NCBI GenBank assembly: GCA_963662155.1
Contig: OY759270.1
Span: 50,432,303 to 50,496,302 of the forward strand
DNA from: Lamellibrachia columna
Taxonomy: Eukaryota > Annelida > Polychaeta > Sabellida > Siboglinidae
DNA: 64,000 nucleotides
Reading direction: 5' to 3'
A model generated the notes under the pieces. That model did no database searches. It was not told the DNA's origin and saw only the letters and a program-made list of their open reading frames with translations. Positions 53,219-61,381 of this stretch are shown piece by piece. The position numbers and the translations under genes are program-made. Each line of letters starts with the position of its first letter. Position 1 is the stretch's first letter.

Positions 53219-53500
53219 GATGCTCTACGTATCTACAACTGAGAGAGACAGCGGTGCTTAGTACAGCTATATAGTACGTGTGGTGGTGGTGGTGGTGGTG
53301 GTGGTGGTGGTGGTGGTGGTGGTGGCGGTGGTGGCTGTGGTGGTGGTTGGTGCATGGTGATTGGTGAAGGGTGTGTGACCTAAGGTGTGATCCTGTGGTA
53401 TTGGCTACTGTGTGTCCACTATCGATGGCTACGGGTTCTCTTTCCACTATGTAGACCGTGGCAACACCACTGACAACACGTTTCATTCATTGTATGACGT
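53219..53500. promoter_or_regulatory. Polymerase promoter region with (GGT)n tract
   Basis: CTATATAG (53,267-53,274) stands about 50 bp before the polymerase ATG and could serve as TATA box for the minus-strand core and late genes. A GGT repeat of about 50 bp occupies 53,280-53,331. A minus-strand His-rich frame across it is an artefact. Confidence 0.5.
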
Positions 53501-53506
53501 TTTATT
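53501..53506 (-). terminator. Poly(A) signal AATAAA (early unit)
   Basis: AATAAA on the minus strand, placed after the three mini-exons and before the polymerase promoter. It is the natural end for transcripts that use those exons. Confidence 0.5.
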
Positions 53507-53851
53507 GAGTATATAGACATATACATAATATACATATACATATACATATATACACGGTTAGACTTATATAATTACTATGACGACTTTAAGGTTTGTGAGA
53601 TTGTTACATCCGCGACAGTGACCTCTAGCTTACGATCGGTTATCGATACGCCAGTGGCTAGTTCCATGGTTACTAACTTGTGGGCTTTTACACCACGACA
53701 GAGGTTACGTACAATGATGATGATGAATACTATATAAGTCTGTAGGTATATATATATATATATATATAGACATTACTCTATGTCATGCAACTACAAGCAT
53801 ACAATAAAAGAGAGAGAGCGACTACTGTTATTCCGTTGCAAACGGTGCTTC
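53507..53851. other. Spacer with short TA/CA tracts
   Basis: Contains ATATACATATAC tracts and a (TA)n at about 53,750-53,768. No gene recognised; likely 3' untranslated sequence of the early unit. Confidence 0.45.
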
Positions 53852-53980
53852 TTAAAATGCGGGGGTTTCAACCATAAAATCAATAATTCCCTGTAATAAA
53901 CTATGTAATGCGCGTGTCCTCTCGGCTCGTGCAAGTACGGGTGCCTCCTCCTCTTTCACCTCCTCCTTCACCTCCTCCTC
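53852..53980 (-). CDS. Alternative terminal mini-exon C (acidic, APVL)
   Basis: Follows an acceptor (TTTATGTAG|GAG) and reads in phase 0 for 42 codons to TAA. It opens with 12 codons of mostly Glu (EEEVKEEVKEEE), then APVLARAERTRALHSLL. It shares acidic run, (A/V)P(V/M)L and Arg-rich helix with two sister exons upstream. It lacks an initiating ATG of its own at the start, so it makes sense only as a spliced exon. Function unknown. Confidence 0.5.
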   Translation of the reverse strand, partial: EEEVKEEVKEEEAPVLARAERTRALHSLLQGIIDFMVETPAF

Positions 53981-53998
53981 CTACATAAAGAAATAGAC

Positions 53999-54106
53999 CT
54001 ATTGTTCATCGTGTGTCGATATGATATATTCTATTAGTAGCACTATTAATTGACGGCTTGCTCGCCTACGCGCTTCAATCGGTAGCATAGGTACGTCATC
54101 ATCATC
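53999..54106 (-). CDS. Alternative terminal mini-exon B (acidic, VPML)
   Basis: Acceptor TTCTGTAG|GAT, phase 0, 35 codons then TAG. Begins DDDDVPMLPIEARRRASRQ, followed by a hydrophobic end (LIVLLIEYIIS). Parallel to mini-exons A and C in order of features, but with diverged codons, so the duplication is not recent. Confidence 0.5.
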   Translation of the reverse strand, partial: DDDDVPMLPIEARRRASRQLIVLLIEYIISTHDEQ

Positions 54107-54193
54107 CTACAGAACAAATTAAAAGATACTAATATTCCACTCCATATTACGTAATACAACAACAACTACTACCTACTAACTCGGTTATGTTTA

Positions 54194-54304
54194 CTAATAA
54201 TAATATTGTGTTGACGACGTCATATACGTGGCGTTCAATACTCTAGATCGCTTCCGAATGCTGGCTGGGAGTACGGGTGCCTCGTCGTCGTCGTACACTT
54301 CATT
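54194..54304 (-). CDS. Alternative terminal mini-exon A (acidic, APVL)
   Basis: Acceptor TTATGTAG|AAT, phase 0, 36 codons then TAG. Begins NEVYDDDEAPVLPASIRKRS. At DNA level GAGGCACCCGTACT is shared exactly with mini-exon C. It sits about 130 bp after the poly(A) signal of the 237-residue frame, so reaching it requires that signal to be skipped and an upstream donor to be used. Confidence 0.5.
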   Translation of the reverse strand, partial: NEVYDDDEAPVLPASIRKRSRVLNATYMTSSTQYYY

Positions 54305-54432
54305 CTACATAACAACAACAATAATACAACTACTACTACTACTACTACTACTACTGTTCATCACATACTACTGTTCATCACATAATACTGTTCACCGTGG
54401 TTGACGGATAGCACAACGCACGTATTTCTTTA

Positions 54433-55146
54433 TTATTTCTTGGTACTCTGCCGACAGCATCGTGAACGCCAGTGATCGGCATACGTCCACAGTGACCTCT
54501 TCCACCGTCGATGGGGCTTCGGGTCCTCGATGGTTGGGTGAGTGCTCATCAGATCCTCGATGGTCGACGGCTTTGGGTGGGTGATTGTGTGTTGGTCGGC
54601 GATGCTCTCGTACCCCCCGTCTGGCTTCAGGACGATGGTTTTCATGGGGAAGACATACAGGGTAGTTGGTGCTGGCGTTGGTGTGTTTTGCGTGAGTGGT
54701 GGTGGCGATGCAGGACTAAATTCGAACGCGTCATCGTCCTCCTTCTCGCGAGCGGGGGATGAGGCGATAGCATCCTCATCCACATCGTCGTAGTAATGAG
54801 GGGGGGTGTTGATGATGGACGGATCGATGACAGTCGAGTCAGAGTCGGACAACACCTCCACAGGTCCCCACGGTAGCTCCGCCTCCTGTTTTGCTGGTAG
54901 CGCTGAGACGATAGCATCCGACTCCGACTCCGACGAGGATTGATAGAGCGGTCCCCACGGTAGCCCCAACGCCTCCTGGTTTGGTGGTGGCGAGTCGCAG
55001 CGGTACTTCACCACCACTCTGGTGTCGCCATCTGCTGGGGCTGTTCGCTGTCTTTTCCGCGATGGCGTCACCTCGTCCTCGTCATCGGCGTCGTACAGGT
55101 CCGTCAGCTGTCGTTTGTACGCTCTCTGCAGCTGCGTCAGACCCAT
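54433..55146 (-). CDS. Acidic disordered protein, 237 residues
   Basis: No family recognised. Its ATG directly follows a strong acceptor (TTCTTTCTGTTCAATAG|ATG), so it is probably a phase-0 exon as well as a possible start. It has a nuclear-localisation-like RKRQR (about residue 30), two related blocks (LGLPWGPLYQSSSESES and ELPWGPVEVLSDSDS), and many Asp/Glu/Ser/Pro. VEVLSDSDS has the form of a SUMO-interaction motif. The stop overlaps AATAAA (TAATAAA, minus strand), a very compact 3' end. Its position and composition suit a regulatory early protein; this is inference. Confidence 0.65.
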   Translation of the reverse strand: MGLTQLQRAYKRQLTDLYDADDEDEVTPSRKRQRTAPADGDTRVVVKYRCDSPPPNQEALGLPWGPLYQSSSESESDAIVSALPAKQEAELPWGPVEVLSDSDSTVIDPSIINTPPHYYDDVDEDAIASSPAREKEDDDAFEFSPASPPPLTQNTPTPAPTTLYVFPMKTIVLKPDGGYESIADQHTITHPKPSTIEDLMSTHPTIEDPKPHRRWKRSLWTYADHWRSRCCRQSTKK

Positions 55147-55163
55147 CTATTGAACAGAAAGAA

Positions 55164-55721
55164 CTAGTCACATTCGGCATATTCATCCGCGTCGCCCTGT
55201 ATATCGTTGTATCTTTCGTACATACTCTTTCTAACCAATTCTGTCACTTGGTTACGCCATGTCATATTCCCACACGTTGCGATGACATCTATAGATAACC
55301 ACCGCAAGACGTGCATGACCATGCTGGACGATGGTACGTAACGATCCTTATCGTCATTTAAATTCATTATGCGTTCCACCTCGTCACTGGCATATCGCAC
55401 GCTGGCGACCTCTAGTGTCTTATAGAAAATATTTTCATTCGTCATGGCTTCGGCTCGATCCCGTATCCTATCTAAACCACTCACCGTGGCCTCCATATCA
55501 TCGCTACTGCTACTGCTAATGCTAATGTTATCCTCCCCCTCGTCATCTGATATTTTAATTAATGATGGCGGTGAACAGCTGCCCGCAGAGGAGGAGAATA
55601 GTATCTCCGAACTATTAGCATGTAACCATTCCATTACCTTGGAGTGTCTCTCAACGTCGATGACGTCACTACTGCTTCCGGTAGCAACTGCAGTAGCTGC
55701 AGCGGCGACGGTAGCGACAGC
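55164..55721 (-). CDS. Acidic/helical early-region protein with internal donor
   Basis: The exon starts after GTTGACAG|GCT at 55,721 in phase 0 with 29 codons, then an ATG at 55,634, and runs to a stop at 55,164. The segment after the ATG contains SLIKISDDEGEDNIS, a textbook SUMO-interaction-like motif, a Ser/Asp run and a helical C-terminal part (YKTLEVASVRYASDEVERIM). A perfect donor, GCCACG|GTGAGT (exon end 55,485, phase 0), would drop the C-terminal part and join the N-terminal part to a downstream acceptor. No homologue recognised. Confidence 0.6.
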   Translation of the reverse strand, partial: AVATVAAAATAVATGSSSDVIDVERHSKVMEWLHANSSEILFSSSAGSCSPPSLIKISDDEGEDNISISSSSSDDMEATVSGLDRIRDRAEAMTNENIFYKTLEVASVRYASDEVERIMNLNDDKDRYVPSSSMVMHVLRWLSIDVIATCGNMTWRNQVTELVRKSMYERYNDIQGDADEYAECD

Positions 55722-55737
55722 CTGTCAACAGAACGAT

Positions 55738-56205
55738 TCACACTGTTACTACTTCCAAGTCTGACACCGTGTAATTTACATACTGTCCCGCCTCGCGTTT
55801 CCGAATGGTCACCATGACTTGGGCCCCCCGCAAAATGTCCAGTGCTGCATACCGCTCGGCATCTGTCTTCATGGTCATGTATTCGTTAGCCGTGAATCCC
55901 AACACCTGGACAGCCTTGGCATTAAAAAGCGTTGCCCACACTTCACTGCCGATGGCGTCTTGTAGGAGGATACGCATAGCGAACTGATACACTACACCAC
56001 GCTGCCATCGATGGATAAGACACACAAAGCCATTGTTTTCGGGACTCACACGTTTGTTACACTGCTGACATGATGGATATACTATATATTTATCTTGAAC
56101 GGCACATTGTACTATGGTTAACGGCCGTCTAAATATATAGGTACCGTTACATACCTCCTTCTCGAGTTGGCTGACTGACATCATCTCGGTTTGTTGAGCG
56201 GCCAT
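55738..56205 (-). CDS. RPA-like single-stranded-DNA-binding protein (zinc-ribbon OB fold)
   Basis: 155 residues. Residues 40-110 follow the DNA-binding domain C of replication protein A subunit 1: IVYPSCQQCNKRV (Cys46, Cys49), FVCLIH (Cys62, His65), YQFAMRILLQDAIGSEVWAT (about 73-92) and a C-terminal FTANEY region. The zinc ligands are C-x2-C and C-x2-H. Such a protein would coat the displaced strand made during protein-primed replication. The identification rests on motif order and needs a profile search. Two in-phase donors lie inside (exon ends 56,155 and 56,050), so its first 17 codons may double as a leader exon. A TATA box lies 90 bp upstream. Confidence 0.65.
   Translation of the reverse strand: MAAQQTEMMSVSQLEKEVCNGTYIFRRPLTIVQCAVQDKYIVYPSCQQCNKRVSPENNGFVCLIHRWQRGVVYQFAMRILLQDAIGSEVWATLFNAKAVQVLGFTANEYMTMKTDAERYAALDILRGAQVMVTIRKREAGQYVNYTVSDLEVVTV
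56155..56205 (-). other. Possible 17-codon leader exon
   Basis: The first 51 bases of the RPA-like gene end at GAGAAGGAG|GTATGT, a good donor in phase 0. Downstream acceptors at 55,721, 55,146, 54,304, 54,106 and 53,980 all open in phase 0. Any junction keeps the frame, so one ATG could feed several products. Confidence 0.45.
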
Positions 56206-56292
56206 TTTCGTTCTCTGCTGATGCTGGTAGTAAGTATAGACGTGTGCTGTGGATCGGAGTGCGGTTGTGTGCCTCGTTCACTCTGCGTCGGG

Positions 56293-56300
56293 TTTATATA
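56293..56300 (-). promoter_or_regulatory. TATA box of the minus-strand early unit
   Basis: TATATAAA on the minus strand, 88 bp before the RPA-like ATG. The intervening sequence lacks other ATGs in good context. Confidence 0.6.
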
Positions 56301-56394
56301 CACCTCCCACTGTCTATGGCGCGCTTTCTTATCACCAACCCTTGGTCGAGCGCGTGATGCTGACTGCTGGATGTGCTATCTCGCTGTACTCTGT

Positions 56395-56880
56395 TCATCG
56401 GTCTTGTGATCGTCTGGCGGGAGTATTGCGCAATCGAATGACCTCGCGTACTCGCATTAATATATGTCCTAGCATGTTCTGACCGGCTTGACCACTGTAT
56501 GTCAGTGCGCCCCAGTATCCTTCCCGACTCCTGACCCATTCATTCAGCTGGGAATACCCAGTGTCTACCAGTCGTTTACGTAGGGTTGGATCGCGATATT
56601 TAACAGCAACTAATGCATACATTAGTGAATATCGTTGTTGGTTCCATTCAGCGCGTAACTGTTCCTTTTCTCGTATGCTCTTGCTGAGATGTTTCGCCTG
56701 TAGACCCGTGCGCGTGGACAGCATTTTTTCTGCAGTCTGCATGTCGCCATGATGCATGCATTTCCGCCATTGGTAGGCACTTTCGACACTGGTAAATTGT
56801 CTATTCCACACGTGTATCCTGCACGCGTAGAAATTAGACAGAAAATGTCTGCCACCTCTAAACTTTATAGGATGGTTCAT
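56395..56880 (-). CDS. NADAR-family N-glycosidase (YbiA/DUF1768-like)
   Basis: 161 residues, the usual length of a stand-alone NADAR protein. Conserved blocks appear in family order: KFRGGRHFLSNFYACRI (about 6-22), FTSVESAYQWRKC (about 29-41), EWNQQRYSLMYALVAVKY (about 79-96), LVDTGYSQLNEW (about 104-115) and YWG...GQNMLGHILMRVRE (about 121-142). Family members cleave N-glycosidic bonds, including riboflavin-pathway intermediates. Some remove ADP-ribose from guanine bases or act with NAD/ADP-ribose systems. In a virus-like element it could undo host ADP-ribosylation; this is inference. It is on the same strand as the early unit, with its own upstream region (TGACGTTA about 15 bases before the ATG). 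Confidence 0.85.
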   Translation of the reverse strand: MNHPIKFRGGRHFLSNFYACRIHVWNRQFTSVESAYQWRKCMHHGDMQTAEKMLSTRTGLQAKHLSKSIREKEQLRAEWNQQRYSLMYALVAVKYRDPTLRKRLVDTGYSQLNEWVRSREGYWGALTYSGQAGQNMLGHILMRVREVIRLRNTPARRSQDR

Positions 56881-57086
56881 GGTGACTTTATGACGTTAAA
56901 ATGTACAGTTACTGTCTTAACTACACGCCGTTCTAGCACTGTCGAGTACATAACCCCCCACTTTTTCCTTGCGTGATGGATGCCCGGTGTCGGTAGGCTG
57001 ACAGTTGCCGGCCGCTTATCTGTTTTCTGATTAGTGTGGTATTGTTCCGAGGCTGACGTCAGTTGTCTGGCTTATTTCTAGCATGC

Positions 57087-57094
57087 TATATAAG
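57087..57094 (+). promoter_or_regulatory. TATA box of the right-end plus-strand gene
   Basis: TATATAAG, 69 bp before the ATG at 57,163. It diverges from the NADAR gene, so 56,881-57,162 is a two-way promoter region. Confidence 0.65.
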
Positions 57095-57162
57095 CCGGCT
57101 GAGATCGTCGTGTCGTCATCACAACCGCCATTGCCTTCGCCGTCGACAACATTCCATTCACC

Positions 57163-58041
57163 ATGCCTGTTCTGCAAGTTCGAGACTTCGCCAATTTTTT
57201 GGTAGTTATGGAGGCGCTTCCTCTATTGCGTAGTGTGTGAGTATGTCTTTTATTTATTTATTTATTAATATTATACTTTCATAGCTCTATATAGTTCTAC
57301 ATAGCTCATACCTGTTTTTCAATTTACATACTGTTCTATCGTTCCTGTGTATACATGTCTCGCTAAGTGTTCGTCGGGTCCACGTTCCAAGTTCCATTTG
57401 TAGTGGCTTGCCTAGCGATAACGTCTGCCAGTCGATCGGTTTCGTATTACCTATCTCTCTCTCTCGTTGCTTGGTTACGTCTGTTATATATAGATGCCTA
57501 TGCATGTTCTCACTCTGATTGTATCTCCTTTACTTACAGCATAGCTCGCTTTTACTGGGCAACCGTGCTGATGGAGCTGATGGACGTCAGCGTACAACGC
57601 CGGAGATGTCAAGCGGCCGTGATCTTTCGGGACCACCTACACGACGCCGGTCTCTTCACCGCATTCGCCGAGCATGCCAGCCGTTGGCGCCATGTCATGT
57701 CCGACATCTGTTTCCACTACGGCCCTGGATTTCGTGCTCCCCCGACCACGCAGGAGTCGTGGGACGTCGATGAAGCCGACCTCGCCGACGACTATGACGC
57801 CGATTTCCGTGCCGCTTTCCGTGCCCATATGACGCACTGGGAGATTGTGATGAACGAATTACGACTCATACACGCCCCATCTCCCACACCTATTCTGCAT
57901 CGACTTCACCTGGGTCCCATCGATCACCAGGCACTGTTCCGGCGTCGTCGTTCTGTGTCTCTGCGAATAGCGTTAGCGCGCAAGATGATTAATCGTTGCG
58001 TGCGCCGATCGCTTTTGCACGCATTCAACACCACTCCTTGA
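57163..58041 (+). CDS. Spliced right-end gene, 191 residues, unknown
   Basis: The only plus-strand gene of the element. Exon 1 is 57,163-57,236 (MPVLQVRDFANFLVVM at the start). Intron 57,237-57,539 has a perfect GTGAGT donor and TTACTTACAG acceptor. Exon 2 runs 57,540-58,041. Without splicing the frame stops two codons after the junction; with it the frame is open to the end. The product is helical, with an Asp/Glu-rich middle (VDEADLADDYDADF) and a basic C-terminus (RRRRSVSLRIALARKM). No family recognised. ATTAAA at 58,143 may end the transcript. The location at one end with opposite polarity suggests an early regulatory gene; inference only. Confidence 0.7.
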
Positions 58042-58723
58042 ACACTTATATCCACACGAACATTTATTATTCTTCTTCTTATTATTATTGTTATTATATC
58101 TACTATAGTTTTCTTTATATTGTACTTGTGCTTTTTTCATGTATTAAATTTTGCTTCAACTCATATTCACGTCTTGTATTGCATTCTTGTTCCAACCGCG
58201 TGTTGGCATATTATATTTTACACATAGTCCATTTTCGTCCTGCTACATTTTATTTAACGAACGGTCCGATTTCTGTCGTCCAGCGGTTATATTGTAGCCA
58301 TGCATGTCGGCTACTTATTACCTATTACACATTCGTCTTATCTTTATCGGTTTTAATTTTATCACGTCTTATGTTCACTCCATATAACCGACTATAACAC
58401 GCCTCGGTCCCACATCAATGTCGTCACTGCAACATTGTTGCTGTTTATCACTGATTAGCTCAGCTAACTTGCTACATTGTACAGATTAGCGTCCTTTGAT
58501 CTCGCGCTATGGCTCACAGCTGGATAAACGCTTCGGCTTACAGTTAACTCCAGTCGTTCGGACGTCCAGTTGACATTAGCTAGCCACTCGGACTGGTCAC
58601 TCCGTCAGGGTCGAGGTCACGGTCACGTGGGTGGGTGGGTGGGTGGGTGGGTGGTGGGTGGGTGATATTACGTGTATTTTCTTTGTTCCTATGTCCACCA
58701 TCGTTGACCACTGGTCAATGCTC
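58042..58723. promoter_or_regulatory. Right subterminal region with G-quadruplex-like tract
   Basis: No gene. GGGT repeats at 58,629-58,663 give at least seven GGG runs one base apart, a strong potential G-quadruplex about 60 bp inside the right terminal repeat. The left end has no counterpart. Confidence 0.6.
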
Positions 58724-58904
58724 GTTCCTCCTCCAGTCGCTAGGGGCGCTTACGTCACGCACGCTCGGATACCACCGCCAGGGGGCGCTCTGACGCTCTC
58801 TGATTGGCTGCGCGCACTCATTAGCGGTGGGCGATATTAGGGTGGTTTGCCTTTGATGTTTCGTGTGCTCTGCTCTGAGGTCTCAGAACCTATCGTATAC
58901 TACT
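58724..58904 (-). repeat. Polinton right terminal inverted repeat, 181 bp
   Basis: Exact reverse complement of 41,440-41,620 by eye, ending TATCGTATACTACT. The CRE-like site is at 58,750-58,757. Followed by the GACATC duplication (58,905-58,910). Confidence 0.97.
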
Positions 58905-59270
58905 GACATCGCCCACGATAGTACATCAATGCAAAATTATAATGACAGTTAGTTAGGGGACACCGCCCAGGATAGTACATCAATGCAAAATTATAATGAC
59001 AGTTTGTTAGGGGACACCGCCTACGATATTACATCAATGCAAAATTGTAATCACAGTTAGTCAGGGGACACCGCCCACGATAGTACATCAATGTAAGAAT
59101 TGCAAACGCAGTTAGGTATGGGGTCACCGCCCACGCTAGTACATAAATGCTAAATTATAATCAGTTAGTTATGGGGACACTGCCCACGATAGTATATCAA
59201 TGCAGAAATTGCAAACAAATTAGGGGGTCACCAACCACGATAGCAATTAAAGTGTCATCGCCGTAAGACG
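58905..59270 (+). repeat. Tandem array, right part, continuing past the Polinton
   Basis: About six further units in the same orientation and register. The break falls inside GGAGACATC|GCCCACGATAG, so removing the Polinton and one duplication leaves a normal unit. Strongly diverged units (CACCGCCCAT words) continue to about 59,600. Confidence 0.93.
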
Positions 59271-59883
59271 TCGTGTCACTGTTAATAATAGCAACACTAA
59301 AATGACAACAATATTATGAAATCGAACCTGGTGACACAAACTCAAATTTGGGATCATCTTCATTTGGAAGAACACCGTGTACAGCGACATAGACGCTACA
59401 TCGTCCCCACAAACATTGGAGGGGGGGGGGGTAGCCCACGAACGCGTAAAGTGTCACCACGGACTGTTATGGGATCACCGCCCATAATTTAGGAACGTCG
59501 AGGTGTAAATATCATTAGTAAAGTGAACACCGCCCATGGAGACGCATAACTGGGTGTGTGTCAATGTGAAACAATATGGGAACCTCACCCATGGTGACAT
59601 ATATAAAAAGTGGAACGATGTCCGTGAATGACATACAAAACAACGAAGAGTCATCATGATTATTGAGTTATCATTAGTACTGAGGCGAATGCTGTTCAGA
59701 CTATAATAAGGCTAAAACGTGTATTAAAAACTCCCTAATTATGAATACCTTACCAGCAATTAGCGCTCGACAATGAAACGTATCTTGAATGTGGCTAAAT
59801 TGGCATGTTAATTAAAGTAACCGGGGGGGCGGGGGGGCAGGGCTTGGTCTGAGTGCCGCGGGGTTGGCGAATAGTGTGCTGAC
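59271..59883. other. Diverged array remains, no gene
   Basis: Scattered CACCGCCCAT words, a G-run (about 59,420) and a second G-run near 59,823. No supported frame. Confidence 0.5.
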
Positions 59884-60501
59884 TTAGGCGTCAGTCAGCT
59901 GTTGGACAATCCGACTAACTGCTCTGAACATTGCCCCCCGAATGCTGCGGAAAAGCCGGAAATTTCCTATATCGGATAAATGCACGCCATCTTGGCGGAA
60001 AACCTTCGCCGGGCTGTTCCAAAGGTACTTATGGCTCCAGTAGAACAGACCACGGCGCCCCTCACATGCTGACTGTAACGCAGTATTAGCGGATGCAACG
60101 CGAGCCGCTCCCGTATCAAAATCGAAATGGCGCCATTTCTTGCGGCGCTCGATTTGGCAAAGACATACCTGACGGACCCCTAAAGCTAACAATTCATCGC
60201 CTAATCTATCTAGTTGCGACCCTATTGCCTCTGGAGGTGGGGGAAACTTCCCATCTAGATCGTTGCCCCCAAGGAGGGTAATGACAATGTCGGGGACGCG
60301 GGCAGAAATCCGGGTCATGGTCGCCGGTTCTCGGAAAGTTCTAATGGACGCTCCCCTTCGACCCATAAAACGAACTGTGCACGTGTGACCTAGTCTTTCT
60401 AAGTCGACAAGTAGACCCGCAGATTCTATGAACGCGTCCAACCAATACGCATGGCTATGCCCAAGCACAAGCACATCTAGATCCGACTTCGCCGCCGACA
60501 T
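59884..60501 (-). CDS. SGNH/GDSL-type hydrolase domain protein, 205 residues
   Basis: Intact frame from ATG 60,501. Block I is GHSHAYWLDAF (nucleophile Ser), a Gly-rich block MGRRGASIRTF follows, block III is LLGGNDLDG, and block V is DGVHLSDIG with the Asp-x2-His pair. SGNH enzymes are esterases or lipases. Stand-alone or fused SGNH domains are also carried by some retroelements, including certain tyrosine-recombinase and CR1-type elements. Here the gene is on the same strand as the DIRS pseudogene, separated only by the tandem array and the inserted Polinton. It may therefore be part of that element, or of a neighbouring copy. No signal peptide is seen. Confidence 0.8.
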   Translation of the reverse strand: MSAAKSDLDVLVLGHSHAYWLDAFIESAGLLVDLERLGHTCTVRFMGRRGASIRTFREPATMTRISARVPDIVITLLGGNDLDGKFPPPPEAIGSQLDRLGDELLALGVRQVCLCQIERRKKWRHFDFDTGAARVASANTALQSACEGRRGLFYWSHKYLWNSPAKVFRQDGVHLSDIGNFRLFRSIRGAMFRAVSRIVQQLTDA

Positions 60502-60713
60502 ATTGAATGGCCGATTGCGGGAAGTTTAAACATAAAACGAAACAAGAGCAAATTAACCACGAGGCAACCGACGAAGTAATAACAAATGAAACGATACTCA
60601 GCTGAAACGAGTGTTGAGGCGATCGTCCTCCTGCAAGTCAGTAGACGCAGATCGAAGTGTGGACTCTCAAAACGTATTTGAAGACGGTTGGTAAAAAAGT
60701 TGATTTAAGTGAA

Positions 60714-61167
<454 letters not shown>

Positions 61168-61168
<1 letters not shown>

Positions 61169-61303
61169 TTTCACTTAAATCAACTTATATATATGTATAA
61201 ATTTTAATTCATGGTGTTTGCTTTACTTTTATTGGCCTTTACACCCTGAAGCAAAGATCATCAACACAGACATATAAGATATGCTTTTAATAATAATTAA
61301 TAT

Positions 61304-61310
<7 letters not shown>
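61168..61310 (+). repeat. R4 dispersed repeat, copy 2 (partial)
   Basis: Matches 37,441-37,580, then runs into an AT tract (about 61,300-61,365). Confidence 0.75.
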
Positions 61311-61369
<59 letters not shown>

Positions 61370-61381
61370 CATATATATATA

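Larger units (their letters stand above)
41440..58904. mobile_element. Polinton/Maverick, complete, 17,465 bp
   Basis: Both ends begin AGTAGTATACGATAGG and form 181-bp inverted repeats without a visible mismatch. The element contains the full Polinton core set: protease, major capsid, penton, ATPase, integrase and DNA polymerase B. All core frames are intact and on the minus strand. The right third holds a spliced early-like region and one plus-strand gene. Polintons replicate by protein-primed DNA synthesis and integrate through a retroviral-type integrase; the capsid genes suggest virion formation. Intact genes, identical ends and a perfect target duplication mean a recent insertion that could still be active. 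Nothing here shows expression. Confidence 0.98.

Noticed and set aside
53121..53486. Minus-strand frame with a 15-residue His run
   Set aside because: It comes from the GGT repeat and overlaps the polymerase start. No motif supports it.
56050..56205. Donor at 56,050 as proof of a second RPA isoform
   Set aside because: CGTGTGAGT fits the consensus but lies in the zinc-ribbon coding region, where chance matches occur. It is kept only as a possible donor.
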